Part shown: positions 25,173 through 34,286 of the stretch, piece after piece | Layout: every line of letters begins with the position of its first letter | Position numbering within the stretch: the stretch's first letter is position 1 | IMG/VR virus record: IMGVR_UViG_3300042503_002394 | Location: 1 to 64,000 of that record | Reading direction: 5' to 3' (one strand) | DNA from: a virus | DNA length: 64,000 nt | Notes under the pieces: generated by a model | What the model was told of the DNA's origin: nothing | Databases searched by the model: none | The model's input: only the letters and a program-made list of their open reading frames with translations | Made by a program: the position numbers and the translations under genes

Positions 25173-25937
25173 TTAAACGTCTCTTGATAATGAACCAAAA
25201 TAATTGATTAATTGAAATTCAAATTTTTCTAATATGCTATTTCTATGAATTATTATTTCTGGATGAACTAAAATAGACCCCCAAGCTGTTTGCTCATTAA
25301 AACTTTGAAATGTTTCACTTATATTTTTTAAATTAAAAAATGTTTTGCAGTATTTATCATATATATGTGAATTTGAAAATCCAAATATGTCACTTATATC
25401 ACAATCATCTTGTCCCGCTGCATAAAAATAATCTTCTATATTTTCGTAATTAAATTTTGAATATTCATTTTTATCAAAAAGAAAATCTGGTCTAATTCTA
25501 AATACTATATCATATGTAAAATTATTAGCAATTTCAGTATTTTTTTTAAGATTGCAACATTCATTTAATAAAAATAAAGCTCTCATATTGTGAGGTATAT
25601 TCTTATGAGAATATTTATCTCCAAAAAAATCATAATTCGCATCAGCTTTAAATGGATTATTTATTAAATAATTTTCAATTTGATTATAAGAAAAAATACT
25701 TAAGGCTAGTGGATTATAAGTATTCTTTATTAAATCTAAATTAATTTTTTTATTTTTTATTTCTGATCTAGAATGAGCAGAACAGCAATATTTATAATTA
25801 TCAATTTCATCCCATGTAGAGATAAATATATCTACATTACCAATTTTTTCTAAATGTTTTTTAAATTCTAAAAAATTTTCATGAATTTCATCAAATTTTC
25901 TTAAGTGACCAGATATGCAAAAAGCAATTTTTTTCAT
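25173..25937 (-). CDS. Glycosyltransferase-like protein of the glycan cluster
   Basis: 254 residues from ATG 25937 (MKKIAFCISGHLRKF). A GTG further upstream would overlap the preceding gene and is less likely. Motifs AFCISGHLR, NVDIFISTWDE, YDIVFRIRPDFLF and a C-terminal NEQTAWGSI recur in uncharacterised proteins of polysaccharide loci that I believe have a GT-A-like fold. RIRPD may be part of the donor site. Surrounded by glycosyltransferases and methyltransferases. Specificity unknown. Confidence 0.6.
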   Translation of the reverse strand: MKKIAFCISGHLRKFDEIHENFLEFKKHLEKIGNVDIFISTWDEIDNYKYCCSAHSRSEIKNKKINLDLIKNTYNPLALSIFSYNQIENYLINNPFKADANYDFFGDKYSHKNIPHNMRALFLLNECCNLKKNTEIANNFTYDIVFRIRPDFLFDKNEYSKFNYENIEDYFYAAGQDDCDISDIFGFSNSHIYDKYCKTFFNLKNISETFQSFNEQTAWGSILVHPEIIIHRNSILEKFEFQLINYFGSLSRDV

Positions 25938-25948
25938 AATTATTTTTA

Positions 25949-26710
25949 TTAAATCCACCAGTTTAAAACATAGTCTTCTCTTCCTTCATAGTTTGGAAAA
26001 TCTAATTTTTCAATTGGATATTGATTTTTATCTAAATTAGTTAAGGTGTAATCTTTTCTTAAAAAAGTGATCTCTAAAGAATCTGGAAAATCTACATATC
26101 TCGGAGAATGATTATTTGCATGAATATGAATAATATTATAATATTGGCAAATATTTTTAAAGAATTCTTGTTTTATATGTTTATCTTTTTTTATGGATGA
26201 AATTGGTTCTTCTATGGTCCATTTTTCAGGAATCTCTTCAATAAGTCCATGAATTTCAATTGAAATTTGATCAAAGTGCTTGCTTATAAAATCAATATCA
26301 TTATTAATGACTTCATATTCATAACCTTCAATATCCATTTTTAAAATCATGTTTTTTTCATTTTCATGATTATTTTCTTTGATGTGATTTTTGATTAAAC
26401 TTTTAAATAAAAATTCTGACTTAAAAATAAAATTTGGATGATTTACTGGTGGATTATTTATTGATCCATCATACATATAAACATTTTTATTTTGATCAGC
26501 GCAATCTAAATCAAAACGCAATCCTTGTGGATCAGATCCAATACCATACGAATAAACTATATTTGACTTATCAAATAATTCTTGTAAAAAAACATAACTT
26601 CCATCTTTTGATCCACCGTATCTTTTTTTAGTAAAATCACTTAGATATGGATATATTATTTTTTTTAAAAAATTATATTTATTTGGTTCTCTTGAATCAA
26701 AGAATATCAT
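25949..26710 (-). CDS. FkbM/Methyltransf_21-like SAM methyltransferase
   Basis: 253 residues. RYGGSKDGSYVFL and VYSYGIGSDPQGLRFDLDCADQ contain the SAM-binding glycine-rich segment, and ILKMDIEGYEYEVI is the D-IEGxE motif characteristic of FkbM-type methyltransferases. These typically O-methylate sugars. The gene overlaps its upstream neighbour by 14 nt. It is one of three FkbM-like domains in the cluster, indicating heavily methylated glycan products. Confidence 0.8.
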   Translation of the reverse strand: MIFFDSREPNKYNFLKKIIYPYLSDFTKKRYGGSKDGSYVFLQELFDKSNIVYSYGIGSDPQGLRFDLDCADQNKNVYMYDGSINNPPVNHPNFIFKSEFLFKSLIKNHIKENNHENEKNMILKMDIEGYEYEVINNDIDFISKHFDQISIEIHGLIEEIPEKWTIEEPISSIKKDKHIKQEFFKNICQYYNIIHIHANNHSPRYVDFPDSLEITFLRKDYTLTNLDKNQYPIEKLDFPNYEGREDYVLNWWI

Positions 26711-27461
26711 GAATTTTTGGAATTTCCGTGCATGTCATTTTATAGAATTCTTGATTAAATTCAAGTTGATTTTCTTTTTCATTCCATTTGTAAGAACAAA
26801 TGCCATTATATCTTTTAAGTTGATAGTTAACTTTTGCTTTAAGAAATTCTGAATCTCCACACCAAGAATAATGTATTGGATTACATATTTCTTTTGGTAT
26901 TTCTAAAATTGGAAGTTGTTTATAGTCTATTAATTGATTATTAATATTATATGCTATATCATTTTCATAATAAAAATGGCTTATTGTTTTTTTACCATTA
27001 GCATTAACAGCAAATATTCTAGGAGGATTGAATCCTTCTATATATGTTTTTTCTGAAAAAACAAAATTTTTAAAATTTATTTTATATGTGCAGTAATTTT
27101 GATTATTTTTAATAAACTCAATTACATTATTAATTTCTTCTTCAGAATATATTTCATCTTGATCAAGTAACCATATATAATCTATGTCATGAGTTAATAA
27201 ATGATTTAAAGGAGAATTTCTTGAAAATGAATCATTAGATTGTTTTCCCAAACAAATATAATCAATAAAATCTCTATGCTCTGTCAATAATTGTATTGGA
27301 GTTTCTGTGTCATCAACATCCCAACCACATTCAGCATAATCTTGATATTTATAACTTGATACTGCTGTACATGAAATTTCTTTAATATTTTTCCAAGCAG
27401 ATAATACTTTATCAGTATATTGTGGGAAACCATAGAAGTTGCAAAGAAGACCTATTTTCAT
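26697..27461 (-). CDS. Glycosyltransferase (GT2-like, GT-A fold)
   Basis: 254 residues. It begins MKIGLLCNFYGFPQYTDKVL, continues with FIDYICLGKQSND and has YIWLLDQDEIYSEEEI, where DQD is a probable DxD metal site. Later NPPRIFAVNANG and NPIHYSWCGDSEFLKAK resemble acceptor-side motifs of GT2-like enzymes that act as modular 'IWLLDQDE' transferases. Overlaps of 14 and 4 nt with its neighbours place it in one operon. Confidence 0.75.
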   Translation of the reverse strand: MKIGLLCNFYGFPQYTDKVLSAWKNIKEISCTAVSSYKYQDYAECGWDVDDTETPIQLLTEHRDFIDYICLGKQSNDSFSRNSPLNHLLTHDIDYIWLLDQDEIYSEEEINNVIEFIKNNQNYCTYKINFKNFVFSEKTYIEGFNPPRIFAVNANGKKTISHFYYENDIAYNINNQLIDYKQLPILEIPKEICNPIHYSWCGDSEFLKAKVNYQLKRYNGICSYKWNEKENQLEFNQEFYKMTCTEIPKIHDIL

Positions 27462-28114
27462 TTTTTAATATAAGCTACATATAATCCATTCCACCAAGTA
27501 TCAGGATTTCCTGATCCCCAACCACGAACATTATTTAAATTTTCTGTAAATAAATTTTTTTCAAAAAGAATTTTATAATTTAATTTTTTAAAAGCGTTTT
27601 GCGTTGCCTCTCTAATATTTGGGCAATTCCAATCATCAATTATTGTTAAAAATTCATCTGCAAATATATCATTGTAATAAGTATAAGCTCTTTCATGAGA
27701 TTCATAAGAATGATCACCATCATAAAAATAAAAATTTATTTTTTGTTTAATTTGATTTTTTAAATCTATAGACCAACAATCTTGATCGTATAAATCAAAT
27801 TTTTTATTATTTAAAAAATTTGATATATTTATATTAAAATCTTTTCTAAAGTCTCCTTCTATCCAGTTATCTATAACACACGCATATTTGTAATTTATTC
27901 CATATAAAGCATTACAAAAAGAAAGACCTCTTTGAGTTCCAATTTCTAAATAAGAAAGGTCTTCATTAAAAATTTTTGATAAATTATGATGCAAGCATCT
28001 ACCTTTTGACCCAGAAGCGCCTTCTTTCTTAAAAATTTCTATAGGTAGTTGAGAGACATTGTTATCTGCATCGTGTATTGCAACTTTAATTTTATTTATT
28101 ATATTTATTTGCAT
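27458..28114 (-). CDS. Class I SAM-dependent methyltransferase-like protein
   Basis: 218 residues. LSYLEIGTQRGLSFCNAL is a motif I of a Rossmann methyltransferase (ExGxxxGxS). NFYFYDGDHSYESHERAYTYY followed by FLTIIDDW matches the DGDHSYE motif of Methyltransf_24-like enzymes and cephalosporin-hydroxylase relatives. Probably modifies a sugar. It overlaps the neighbouring genes by 4 and 10 nt. Confidence 0.75.
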   Translation of the reverse strand: MQINIINKIKVAIHDADNNVSQLPIEIFKKEGASGSKGRCLHHNLSKIFNEDLSYLEIGTQRGLSFCNALYGINYKYACVIDNWIEGDFRKDFNINISNFLNNKKFDLYDQDCWSIDLKNQIKQKINFYFYDGDHSYESHERAYTYYNDIFADEFLTIIDDWNCPNIREATQNAFKKLNYKILFEKNLFTENLNNVRGWGSGNPDTWWNGLYVAYIKK

Positions 28115-28905
28115 ATTTTATTCCAAAGTTGAAGATTATGTGGAGATACAGACTTTGATGTATAATCTTGTATATTCAAAGAATGAGTATTTGAGTCTCC
28201 TCCTGTTGCCTTTTCCCAAAAGTTTTTCCAAAATTCATTCCTCTTAACTCTTTCATTAAGATCCACATATCCTAAATGATATGTAAATGGTAAACCACTT
28301 TTAAAGTAATTTAATCCATCTAAATTATCTTTAATTTTATTAAGTGGAAAAGTCGGCAAAAGATTTCCATCTTTATCTATCAATTCATCGGTACTTGTTT
28401 TATTGTAATCAGGCAAGCCGTTTTCTTTTAGTCCAAAATTTACTGGACCTCTATTAGCTCCTCTCTTATGAATATACCATTTTTGACCAATATCAATATA
28501 ATTATAGTAATCAGTATGGAGATTAATTACAGGAACAAAAAATGAAAAATAATCATTTTGATTTAACAAGTTTGCACATAATTGTTTTAGTATATCTATA
28601 TTGCCTCCAATTCTTTCATCTAAATTTTGTTGAAAAAGAATATCTCCAGTGCATCTTTGCAATGCTGAATTTTCTAATTTTCCATAAAAAAATGGGTCTG
28701 AATAATCGAAGTTTGTTTCTTCAATTAAAAGATTATATTGTTTTGATTCGGCGTAATTTTTGATTTTTAAAAATGTTTCATCATTACTCTTATTTACAGA
28801 AATCGAAACTTCATCTGCATAGTAAAACCAATTATCTAATGCATCTTCAAAATTAAATCCTTTGCCAATAATGTTGAATGCTGTTGAATATACGCTAATT
28901 TTCAT
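28105..28905 (-). CDS. Glycosyltransferase-like protein
   Basis: 266 residues. MKISVYSTAFNIIGKGF is a GT-A N-terminus, YYADEVSISVNKSNDET the second strand, and GDILFQQNLDERIGG occupies the usual DxD position with DER. The remainder (VPVINLHTD...YIHKRGANRGPVNFG) fits small GT2-like enzymes of phage and bacterial glycan clusters. Donor and acceptor cannot be deduced. It overlaps both neighbours by 4-10 nt. Confidence 0.65.
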   Translation of the reverse strand: MKISVYSTAFNIIGKGFNFEDALDNWFYYADEVSISVNKSNDETFLKIKNYAESKQYNLLIEETNFDYSDPFFYGKLENSALQRCTGDILFQQNLDERIGGNIDILKQLCANLLNQNDYFSFFVPVINLHTDYYNYIDIGQKWYIHKRGANRGPVNFGLKENGLPDYNKTSTDELIDKDGNLLPTFPLNKIKDNLDGLNYFKSGLPFTYHLGYVDLNERVKRNEFWKNFWEKATGGDSNTHSLNIQDYTSKSVSPHNLQLWNKICK

Positions 28906-30365
28906 ATTTTTATAATTAAAGAAAAGTCATGTTTGTCTATTTGATCTCTTGCGCCAAGAAATTCATATCTATACCAGTCGTTGAGTATTTTTTCGCTATT
29001 AATACATTCTTTTAATGTATTTGTTAATCCTATTTCATTAATGCATTTTATTACTGATTTAATATTAAGTGGATCATATCCTAAAGAATGAATTTCATTA
29101 AAAAATTTATATCTAATTTCATATCTTTGATTTATAAAATCAGCATCATGTTCAAAATGCAAAACTAAATGATTGCTTTGTGGAAACAAATAATATTTCA
29201 TAAATGCATTAACCCAATGTAGAGATTCTCTTAATTTAGGACGTAAATTTTCAAAATATGAATCTTTCCAAAATTCTGTTTGAGTTAATTCAATAGGTTT
29301 TTGAGAACCTTTAATTCCTTCATGTGGATTTCCAACAAATTCACTATGTTCATTAAGCCTAAACATAAATCTTTTGCCCCATAAATAAACTCCATCAATA
29401 TGATTATTATTTAATATTTTAGTTAGGTTTCTTAATGAAGATGTAAATTCTGAAGATAATTTTTCTAGAGTATCTATAACAACAAACCAATCTCCTACTC
29501 TCATTGGACCTTGAAATAAACAATGATTCCTGCTAAAATGTAATCTATTGCACCATTTTGTATATATTATTTCTCCATCTCCCTTTACTGATTCTAGATA
29601 TTCAGAACCTTCATCTTTGGGGTAATGAAACGTCCAAATTAATCCATCAAAATCATTTTTAATTGGGTCAATTAATTCTTTTAATTGATCTGAATTTCCT
29701 TCAGATGTTAATCCAGTTAGCCAAAGTTTTTCTTTTTTTAATTCTATTAAAGAGTTGTCTTTATTTATAACATCTTCTAAGCTAAATGGTCTATATGCAG
29801 TTTTTTCATCAGCTTTTCCATAGTTCAGTATATGTTCATCCCAATTATTAAATATAATATTATTTTTTTCAAAATATTCGTAAACATTTAAACTGAAGTT
29901 TTTAGTTTCCTGATCTAGTATTCGATTCTCATGCCATTCTCCCCAGAATTCATTAATCATTGATACGACATCATCTTCTATTAATTTATTTAATATTGCA
30001 TATTCTGCTCCCTCGATATCTAATTTTAAAATTATATAATCAGAAGGATTAAAATTTGATTTAATCCAAGAAGAAAGATCTATTGTTTTAACTTTAATAG
30101 ATTTTTTTTGATCATGATATTCTAATAATGAAGATCCATCTGTTGTATCTGGTGATAAATTAAATGTTTTTTCTCCATTTTCTATCCATACAGCACAATT
30201 ATGAATACTTACCGTATTATCATTTTCATGTATTTTCGTTATTTCTTTTGCAAAATATGGAATTGGTTCAAAAGATATTACTTCGATATCTTCTCCAAAT
30301 TGTTTTTTTGCTCTTAAAATTGATTCGCCACAATGAGCGCCACAGTCTATAAATATTTTTTTCAT
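28902..30365 (-). CDS. FkbM methyltransferase fused to a glycosyltransferase-like domain
   Basis: 487 residues. Residues 1-200 form an FkbM methyltransferase: IFIDCGAHCGESILRAK (SAM loop), VISFEPIP and ILKLDIEGAEYAIL. From about residue 210 a separate domain starts with KLWLTGLTSEGNSDQL and continues with GLIWTFHYP, FQGPMRVGDWFVVIDTLEKL and HWVNAFMKYYLFP, which looks like a GT-A-type transferase. A truncated copy of the start of this second domain lies just upstream as a separate remnant, suggesting the domain once stood alone and was joined by recombination. Overlaps the next gene by 4 nt. Confidence 0.75.
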   Translation of the reverse strand: MKKIFIDCGAHCGESILRAKKQFGEDIEVISFEPIPYFAKEITKIHENDNTVSIHNCAVWIENGEKTFNLSPDTTDGSSLLEYHDQKKSIKVKTIDLSSWIKSNFNPSDYIILKLDIEGAEYAILNKLIEDDVVSMINEFWGEWHENRILDQETKNFSLNVYEYFEKNNIIFNNWDEHILNYGKADEKTAYRPFSLEDVINKDNSLIELKKEKLWLTGLTSEGNSDQLKELIDPIKNDFDGLIWTFHYPKDEGSEYLESVKGDGEIIYTKWCNRLHFSRNHCLFQGPMRVGDWFVVIDTLEKLSSEFTSSLRNLTKILNNNHIDGVYLWGKRFMFRLNEHSEFVGNPHEGIKGSQKPIELTQTEFWKDSYFENLRPKLRESLHWVNAFMKYYLFPQSNHLVLHFEHDADFINQRYEIRYKFFNEIHSLGYDPLNIKSVIKCINEIGLTNTLKECINSEKILNDWYRYEFLGARDQIDKHDFSLIIKI

Positions 30366-30477
30366 CTTTTAATCTTTTTATAAAAACGCCCCACGCTGAA
30401 GTTCTAAATAATTCAAAATTTAAATTTTCTAAATTTCCACTAGATGTTAATCCAGTAAGCCATAGTTTGTTTTGCAT
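30366..30477 (-). pseudogene. Truncated copy of the LWLTGLTS glycosyltransferase domain start
   Basis: ATG 30477 opens a frame beginning MQNKLWLTGLTSSGN, nearly identical in protein and DNA to the interior of the following 487-aa protein (KLWLTGLTSEGN; about 29749-29690). After about 20 residues the similarity ends. The frame runs on (ELFRTSAWGVFIKRLK) and then overlaps the next gene out of frame, with a stop at 30268. I read it as the 5' end of a deleted paralogue. Confidence 0.65.
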
Positions 30478-30531
30478 TTGGACTATTTTATTAAATAAAA
30501 TAAATGTTTTCTATTTTTTATTTAAAAAATT

Positions 30532-31299
30532 TTATTGCCAATAAGTAAAGCTATGTTTTTTTTCTTTTTCTGGTATTTCTCCATCAATCCAACCATTATT
30601 TAGTACAAGCTCCCATTCTTCATCATTAAAATATGGAAAATCAAATTTTTCAGTTGGTTTTTTTATCATCCACAACTCTTTTGTATCTGTTCTGTGTTTC
30701 CACATACTTCCATCAGGATTGCTCCTATGACTCCATTTCCCGTTATTTAAAAATATTGGTATTGTAGAATTAAAATAAACACTTTGGTAAGTTAATTTAT
30801 TTTCAATGATATAATTTTGTATACATTCTTCGGTCCATTTAATTTTATGCCATGGCCCTGGACCTCCAATTGATTTTGGTATTGAATTATAAAATTCAAC
30901 AGAAATAAATTGCGCTCTTTCAGAATATTTACCATGACATTGATCTCCCGCTAAATCAACATAAGAAAATCCTTTCTCTTCTATTAAATCAATAAAAATT
31001 TCAATATGTTCATTATTTAGTTCTGCGGCTAAAATATGATCTGACTGAATATAAAAAGCATATTTACTTTGACATTGAGCAAATAATTGAATTGTTCCTG
31101 CTCCACATCCAACATTTACATCATTTAAAATTAACTTATTAATTAGCCCTTGTTCTTTTAATTTAATTGCGTAATCATGACGACCACCATTTGAAAGAAA
31201 AGTTACACAATGTGGAAAATTGCTATATTGTTTTATGCTATTTAAAAGAAGAGTAGATTCTTCTTCTCTTTCATAGTCTAATATTAAATACTCTATCAT
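30532..31299 (-). CDS. Glycosyltransferase-like protein (GT2-type)
   Basis: 255 residues. It begins MIEYLILDYEREEESTLLLNS, with HCVTFLSNGGRHDYA and LILNDVNVGCGAGTIQLFAQC, then AFYIQSDHILA at the DxD position. The conserved NVGxGxGxxxL pattern matches GT2-like enzymes. The second half (GKWSHRSNPDGSMWKHRTDTKELW) is rich in aromatic and basic residues. Lies 3 nt after the FkbM gene upstream, in the same operon. Confidence 0.7.
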   Translation of the reverse strand: MIEYLILDYEREEESTLLLNSIKQYSNFPHCVTFLSNGGRHDYAIKLKEQGLINKLILNDVNVGCGAGTIQLFAQCQSKYAFYIQSDHILAAELNNEHIEIFIDLIEEKGFSYVDLAGDQCHGKYSERAQFISVEFYNSIPKSIGGPGPWHKIKWTEECIQNYIIENKLTYQSVYFNSTIPIFLNNGKWSHRSNPDGSMWKHRTDTKELWMIKKPTEKFDFPYFNDEEWELVLNNGWIDGEIPEKEKKHSFTYWQ

Positions 31300-31302
31300 A
31301 AA

Positions 31303-31878
31303 TTATGATCTAATAGCAATTATATTGTATCCCTCCTCAGAGAAGGAAAACCCAAATCTAGCTAAATACATCAATAATGCATTCAATCTGTTCCCTGATC
31401 TTACAATTCCATCAGAATGGATGAATTCAAATGTAACTTCTTTAAGAGAGGGGAATTGATCGAAATTAACGCTAAATAAATTTAAAACATCTAAGCCCTC
31501 TGTATCTATAAAAAGATTAGTTGTATCTGAATGATTGATAAGTAATTTCGATAAGCTTATTGTCGGTGATTCTATGGAAACTAAATTATTATGATGCGCG
31601 TGTGCGGAAACAAATTCCGAATTTATACATGTCCAAGCGGAAGTTTCATCTTCTGCTGGAAGATAAAGATTTATTTTTGTTTTTCCAATGTCAATTGGCA
31701 AAACCGCATAATTAAAAAATTCTACGTTTTCAATATTTTTATATGTACTTCGTGCTAATTCTAAACTTTTTTGATTGGCATCAATCAAAATAATTTTTTT
31801 AATTAAATTTTTATTGTTTTCAATAAATTTAAAAACTTCGTCGTTTCCGTGATGGCATCCTATTTGTAATATATTCAT
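31303..31878 (-). CDS. FkbM-type methyltransferase
   Basis: 191 residues. MNILQIGCHHGNDEVF supplies the SAM-binding loop, KIILIDANQKSLELA the acidic residue for the ribose, and TNLFIDTEGLDVLNL the FkbM D-xEGxD motif. A short member of the family. It is the first gene of the glycan operon on this strand and begins immediately after the terminator of hsp20. Its expression therefore depends either on read-through or on a weak local promoter that I could not identify. Confidence 0.8.
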   Translation of the reverse strand: MNILQIGCHHGNDEVFKFIENNKNLIKKIILIDANQKSLELARSTYKNIENVEFFNYAVLPIDIGKTKINLYLPAEDETSAWTCINSEFVSAHAHHNNLVSIESPTISLSKLLINHSDTTNLFIDTEGLDVLNLFSVNFDQFPSLKEVTFEFIHSDGIVRSGNRLNALLMYLARFGFSFSEEGYNIIAIRS

Positions 31879-31910
31879 AAAAAAATCTCTAAGTTAGAAG
31901 CCTAGAGATT
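31879..31910 (-). terminator. Rho-independent terminator after hsp20
   Basis: The minus strand has AATCTCTA, an 11-nt loop, TAGAGATT and a run of seven T. It lies 20 nt after the hsp20 stop and directly abuts the ATG of the FkbM gene at 31878. Confidence 0.85.
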
Positions 31911-31929
31911 CAAATTTATTGAATAAGGA

Positions 31930-32361
31930 CTACTTAACTTTTATAGTTATATCTCTTTTTTGTTCTTTTTCAAGAGGTATTTTAATAGAAAGTAAACCAT
32001 TTTTATATGATGCGTCAATTGCATCTTTATCAACATTATCATGCAAAGTAAATTGCTTTTTAATGCTACGGCGAGATATTTTTTGATGATAAACCTCACC
32101 CTTGTTGGTTTTTTCTTTTGCTAATGCTTCAACTTTTAATGTTTGTCCAGAAACAAATACTTTGATATCTTCTTGTTCTAGCCCAACTAGGGCGAATTCA
32201 AGAATAATATTTCCATCTTTATCCTTATAGATATCATAAGGATCAGAGGTCCAAATATCATTTTCATGATTTGTTTCAAGATAATTAAACATTTTCTTGA
32301 AAATATCCCCTTCAAAAATAAAGGGGGACGATAGGTTATTGTATTTTAATGTCATAGTCAT
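31930..32361 (-). CDS. hsp20: Small heat shock protein (Hsp20/alpha-crystallin)
   Basis: 143 residues. The alpha-crystallin domain spans about 45-140: DIYKDKDGNIILEFALVG, LEQEDIKVFVSGQTLKVEA, HQKISRRSIKKQFTLHDNVD and the signature YKNGLLSIKIP near the end. Hsp20 proteins hold unfolding proteins in solution and are common in T4-like cyanophages and other aquatic phages, where they may help virion assembly or protect replication proteins. The C-terminal I-x-I motif appears as ITIKV. It is followed by its own terminator. Confidence 0.93.
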   Translation of the reverse strand: MTMTLKYNNLSSPFIFEGDIFKKMFNYLETNHENDIWTSDPYDIYKDKDGNIILEFALVGLEQEDIKVFVSGQTLKVEALAKEKTNKGEVYHQKISRRSIKKQFTLHDNVDKDAIDASYKNGLLSIKIPLEKEQKRDITIKVK

Positions 32362-32421
32362 ACTACTTTTTAGTTAGTTTGTTTTTTTAATGCACCCATT
32401 TAGGTATGCAGTAAAAATTTT

Positions 32422-32580
32422 TTATAAAAAGAGTTCTTTTTCAGTTTCTTGATCAAAGAATTCTTTTTTAATTCTACCAATTATAAAATTCAAAGTTTCA
32501 TCTTCTATTTTTTCTCCTTGGTTTTCGTCAAAAAAAACATTAGATTCTTTTACTTCAGAGTCTGTAGGTAGAAAAATCAT
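32422..32580 (-). CDS. Small acidic protein, 52 aa
   Basis: ATG 32580-32578, stop 32424-32422. The product reads MIFLPTDSEVKESNVFF, then ENQGEKIEDETLNFIIGRIKKE and ends in KELFL. Acidic, helical in its second half, no recognised family. It is placed between hsp20 and nrdA in the same direction. A TATATA-like -10 sequence lies about 9 nt upstream of the ATG. Confidence 0.6.
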   Translation of the reverse strand: MIFLPTDSEVKESNVFFDENQGEKIEDETLNFIIGRIKKEFFDQETEKELFL

Positions 32581-32618
32581 TGCTTATGTATATACAAGCA
32601 AAAATTAATTTTGGGAAA

Positions 32619-34283
32619 TTAAGATTCACATGTTGAACATGATAAGATTGATCTACTAAGCTCTTGAGCTGGATTGCTTGAGCGTTGATAATATAATCCT
32701 TTAATTCCTTGCTCCCAAGCAAAGATCATTAATTCATTAACCTCTTTAGGTTTTGTGTTTGGCGGAATCATTAAATTAAGAGATTGTCCTTGATCAATAT
32801 ACTTTTGTCTTTGTGCGGCCTGTATTACAATTTCTTTTTGTGAGATTTCTCCAAAAGTTTTAAAAATATTTTTTTCTTCTGTAGTAAGAAAATCTAAATG
32901 TTGAACAGATCCACCATGGGTAAGAATATCTTTCCATGTATCTTGATCATTTTTACCCTTTTCTTTAAGAAGCTTCTCAAGATATGGATTACGATATGTA
33001 AACTTACCTTTAGCAAGATCTTTAACAAAGTAATTACTATTTAGTGGTTCAATAGATGGTGATACTTGACCAAGAATAAATGAACTGCTGGTAGTAGGTG
33101 CTACTGCAAGAGTGGTTGAATTACGACGACTATATCCCTTTAACATAAATGGCTCTCCAAAGATATCTGCAAGTTCAGATGTAGCTTTATCAGATCTTTC
33201 TCTAATAGTTTTCCAAATTTGACTATTAAGTAATTTAGCATCAATTGATTCAAATGAAATCAATTTTGATTGAAGTAGTGAATGCCACCCAAGAACACCA
33301 ACGCCAAGAGCGCGTTGATTAATAGCAAATTTACGAGGCGCTCGCATAAATTTATCTGTATTTAATCCAGATCCAGTTTTAAGAATAAATTCAGACATTA
33401 CTGCATCAAGGAAGTAAACAAGAGTTTCGACCGCATCTGTTTCAGCAATCTCATCCCATTTTTCAAGATTAAGTGATGAAAGATTACAAACAAATGATTC
33501 ATCTTCTGAATTGGAAAGCATAATTTCATTGCAAAGATTTGAATTATTAATTTTTAATCCTTGATCTTTATACATTTGTGGAGCTTGGTTGTTAGCGTTA
33601 TCAGAGAAAAAGATATAAGGATATCCAGACTCAAAACGCTTTTTAATAACAAGACCCCATATTTTACGAGCCTCTTTATCTCCATTGATCATTTTATTCA
33701 TCCATTCATCAGAAACACAAACCCCGATTGACATCTCTTGAATTTCATGACCTTCACCACGAATTTTAAGAAACTCTTCAATATCTGGATGATCAATTGG
33801 AAGATATGCGGCAAAAGAACCTCTACGAACATTTCCTTGAGAAACAACATTCATTAACTTATCATAAAGCTCCATGAAGTGAACTGAACCAGTAGACTTG
33901 CCACCAGATGAAATCTCTGCGCCTCTGCCACGTAATGCTCCAAAATATGCACTTGTTCCACCTCCGCATTTAGTCATTTGACCCACTTCCGCTATCTTTT
34001 CAAGAATAGAAGACATTTCATCAGCGATAAAACTGCCAAAACAAGAAATTGGCAAACCTCTTTCACGGCCAAAGTTACTCCAGATTGGACTTGATAAAGA
34101 GTAAAAACCTTTGGCCATATAATCATAGAACTTATCTGAAAATCCATGCATGTCACCCAATAAATATTGTGCTTTATCAGCTACATCTTTAATTCTCTGC
34201 TCTGGGGTTTCACCTTCAAGTAGATAACCTCTTTCAAGAAACTTTCTTGAATCTTTATTTAACCAATATATTTCGCTCTTCAT
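32619..34283 (-). CDS. nrdA: Ribonucleotide reductase class I, alpha subunit
   Basis: 554 residues. Family motifs include PISCFGSFIADEM (first redox cysteine), KCGGGTSAYFGALRGRG, SNLCNEI (the active-site N-x-C-x-E), SFVCNLSSLNLEKW (second redox cysteine), APTTSSSFILGQVSPSIEP and a C-terminal CSTC shuttle pair. All catalytic positions are present. The protein is shorter than E. coli NrdA (about 760) because the N-terminal ATP-cone regulatory domain is missing, a frequent feature of phage enzymes that removes dATP feedback inhibition. It lies 3 nt after nrdB. Confidence 0.95.
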   Translation of the reverse strand: MKSEIYWLNKDSRKFLERGYLLEGETPEQRIKDVADKAQYLLGDMHGFSDKFYDYMAKGFYSLSSPIWSNFGRERGLPISCFGSFIADEMSSILEKIAEVGQMTKCGGGTSAYFGALRGRGAEISSGGKSTGSVHFMELYDKLMNVVSQGNVRRGSFAAYLPIDHPDIEEFLKIRGEGHEIQEMSIGVCVSDEWMNKMINGDKEARKIWGLVIKKRFESGYPYIFFSDNANNQAPQMYKDQGLKINNSNLCNEIMLSNSEDESFVCNLSSLNLEKWDEIAETDAVETLVYFLDAVMSEFILKTGSGLNTDKFMRAPRKFAINQRALGVGVLGWHSLLQSKLISFESIDAKLLNSQIWKTIRERSDKATSELADIFGEPFMLKGYSRRNSTTLAVAPTTSSSFILGQVSPSIEPLNSNYFVKDLAKGKFTYRNPYLEKLLKEKGKNDQDTWKDILTHGGSVQHLDFLTTEEKNIFKTFGEISQKEIVIQAAQRQKYIDQGQSLNLMIPPNTKPKEVNELMIFAWEQGIKGLYYQRSSNPAQELSRSILSCSTCES

Positions 34284-34286
34284 AAA

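Noticed and set aside
30268-30477. 69-codon frame as a functional gene
   Set aside because: Only the first 20 codons resemble a protein (a truncated transferase start); the rest overlaps the start of the next gene out of frame.
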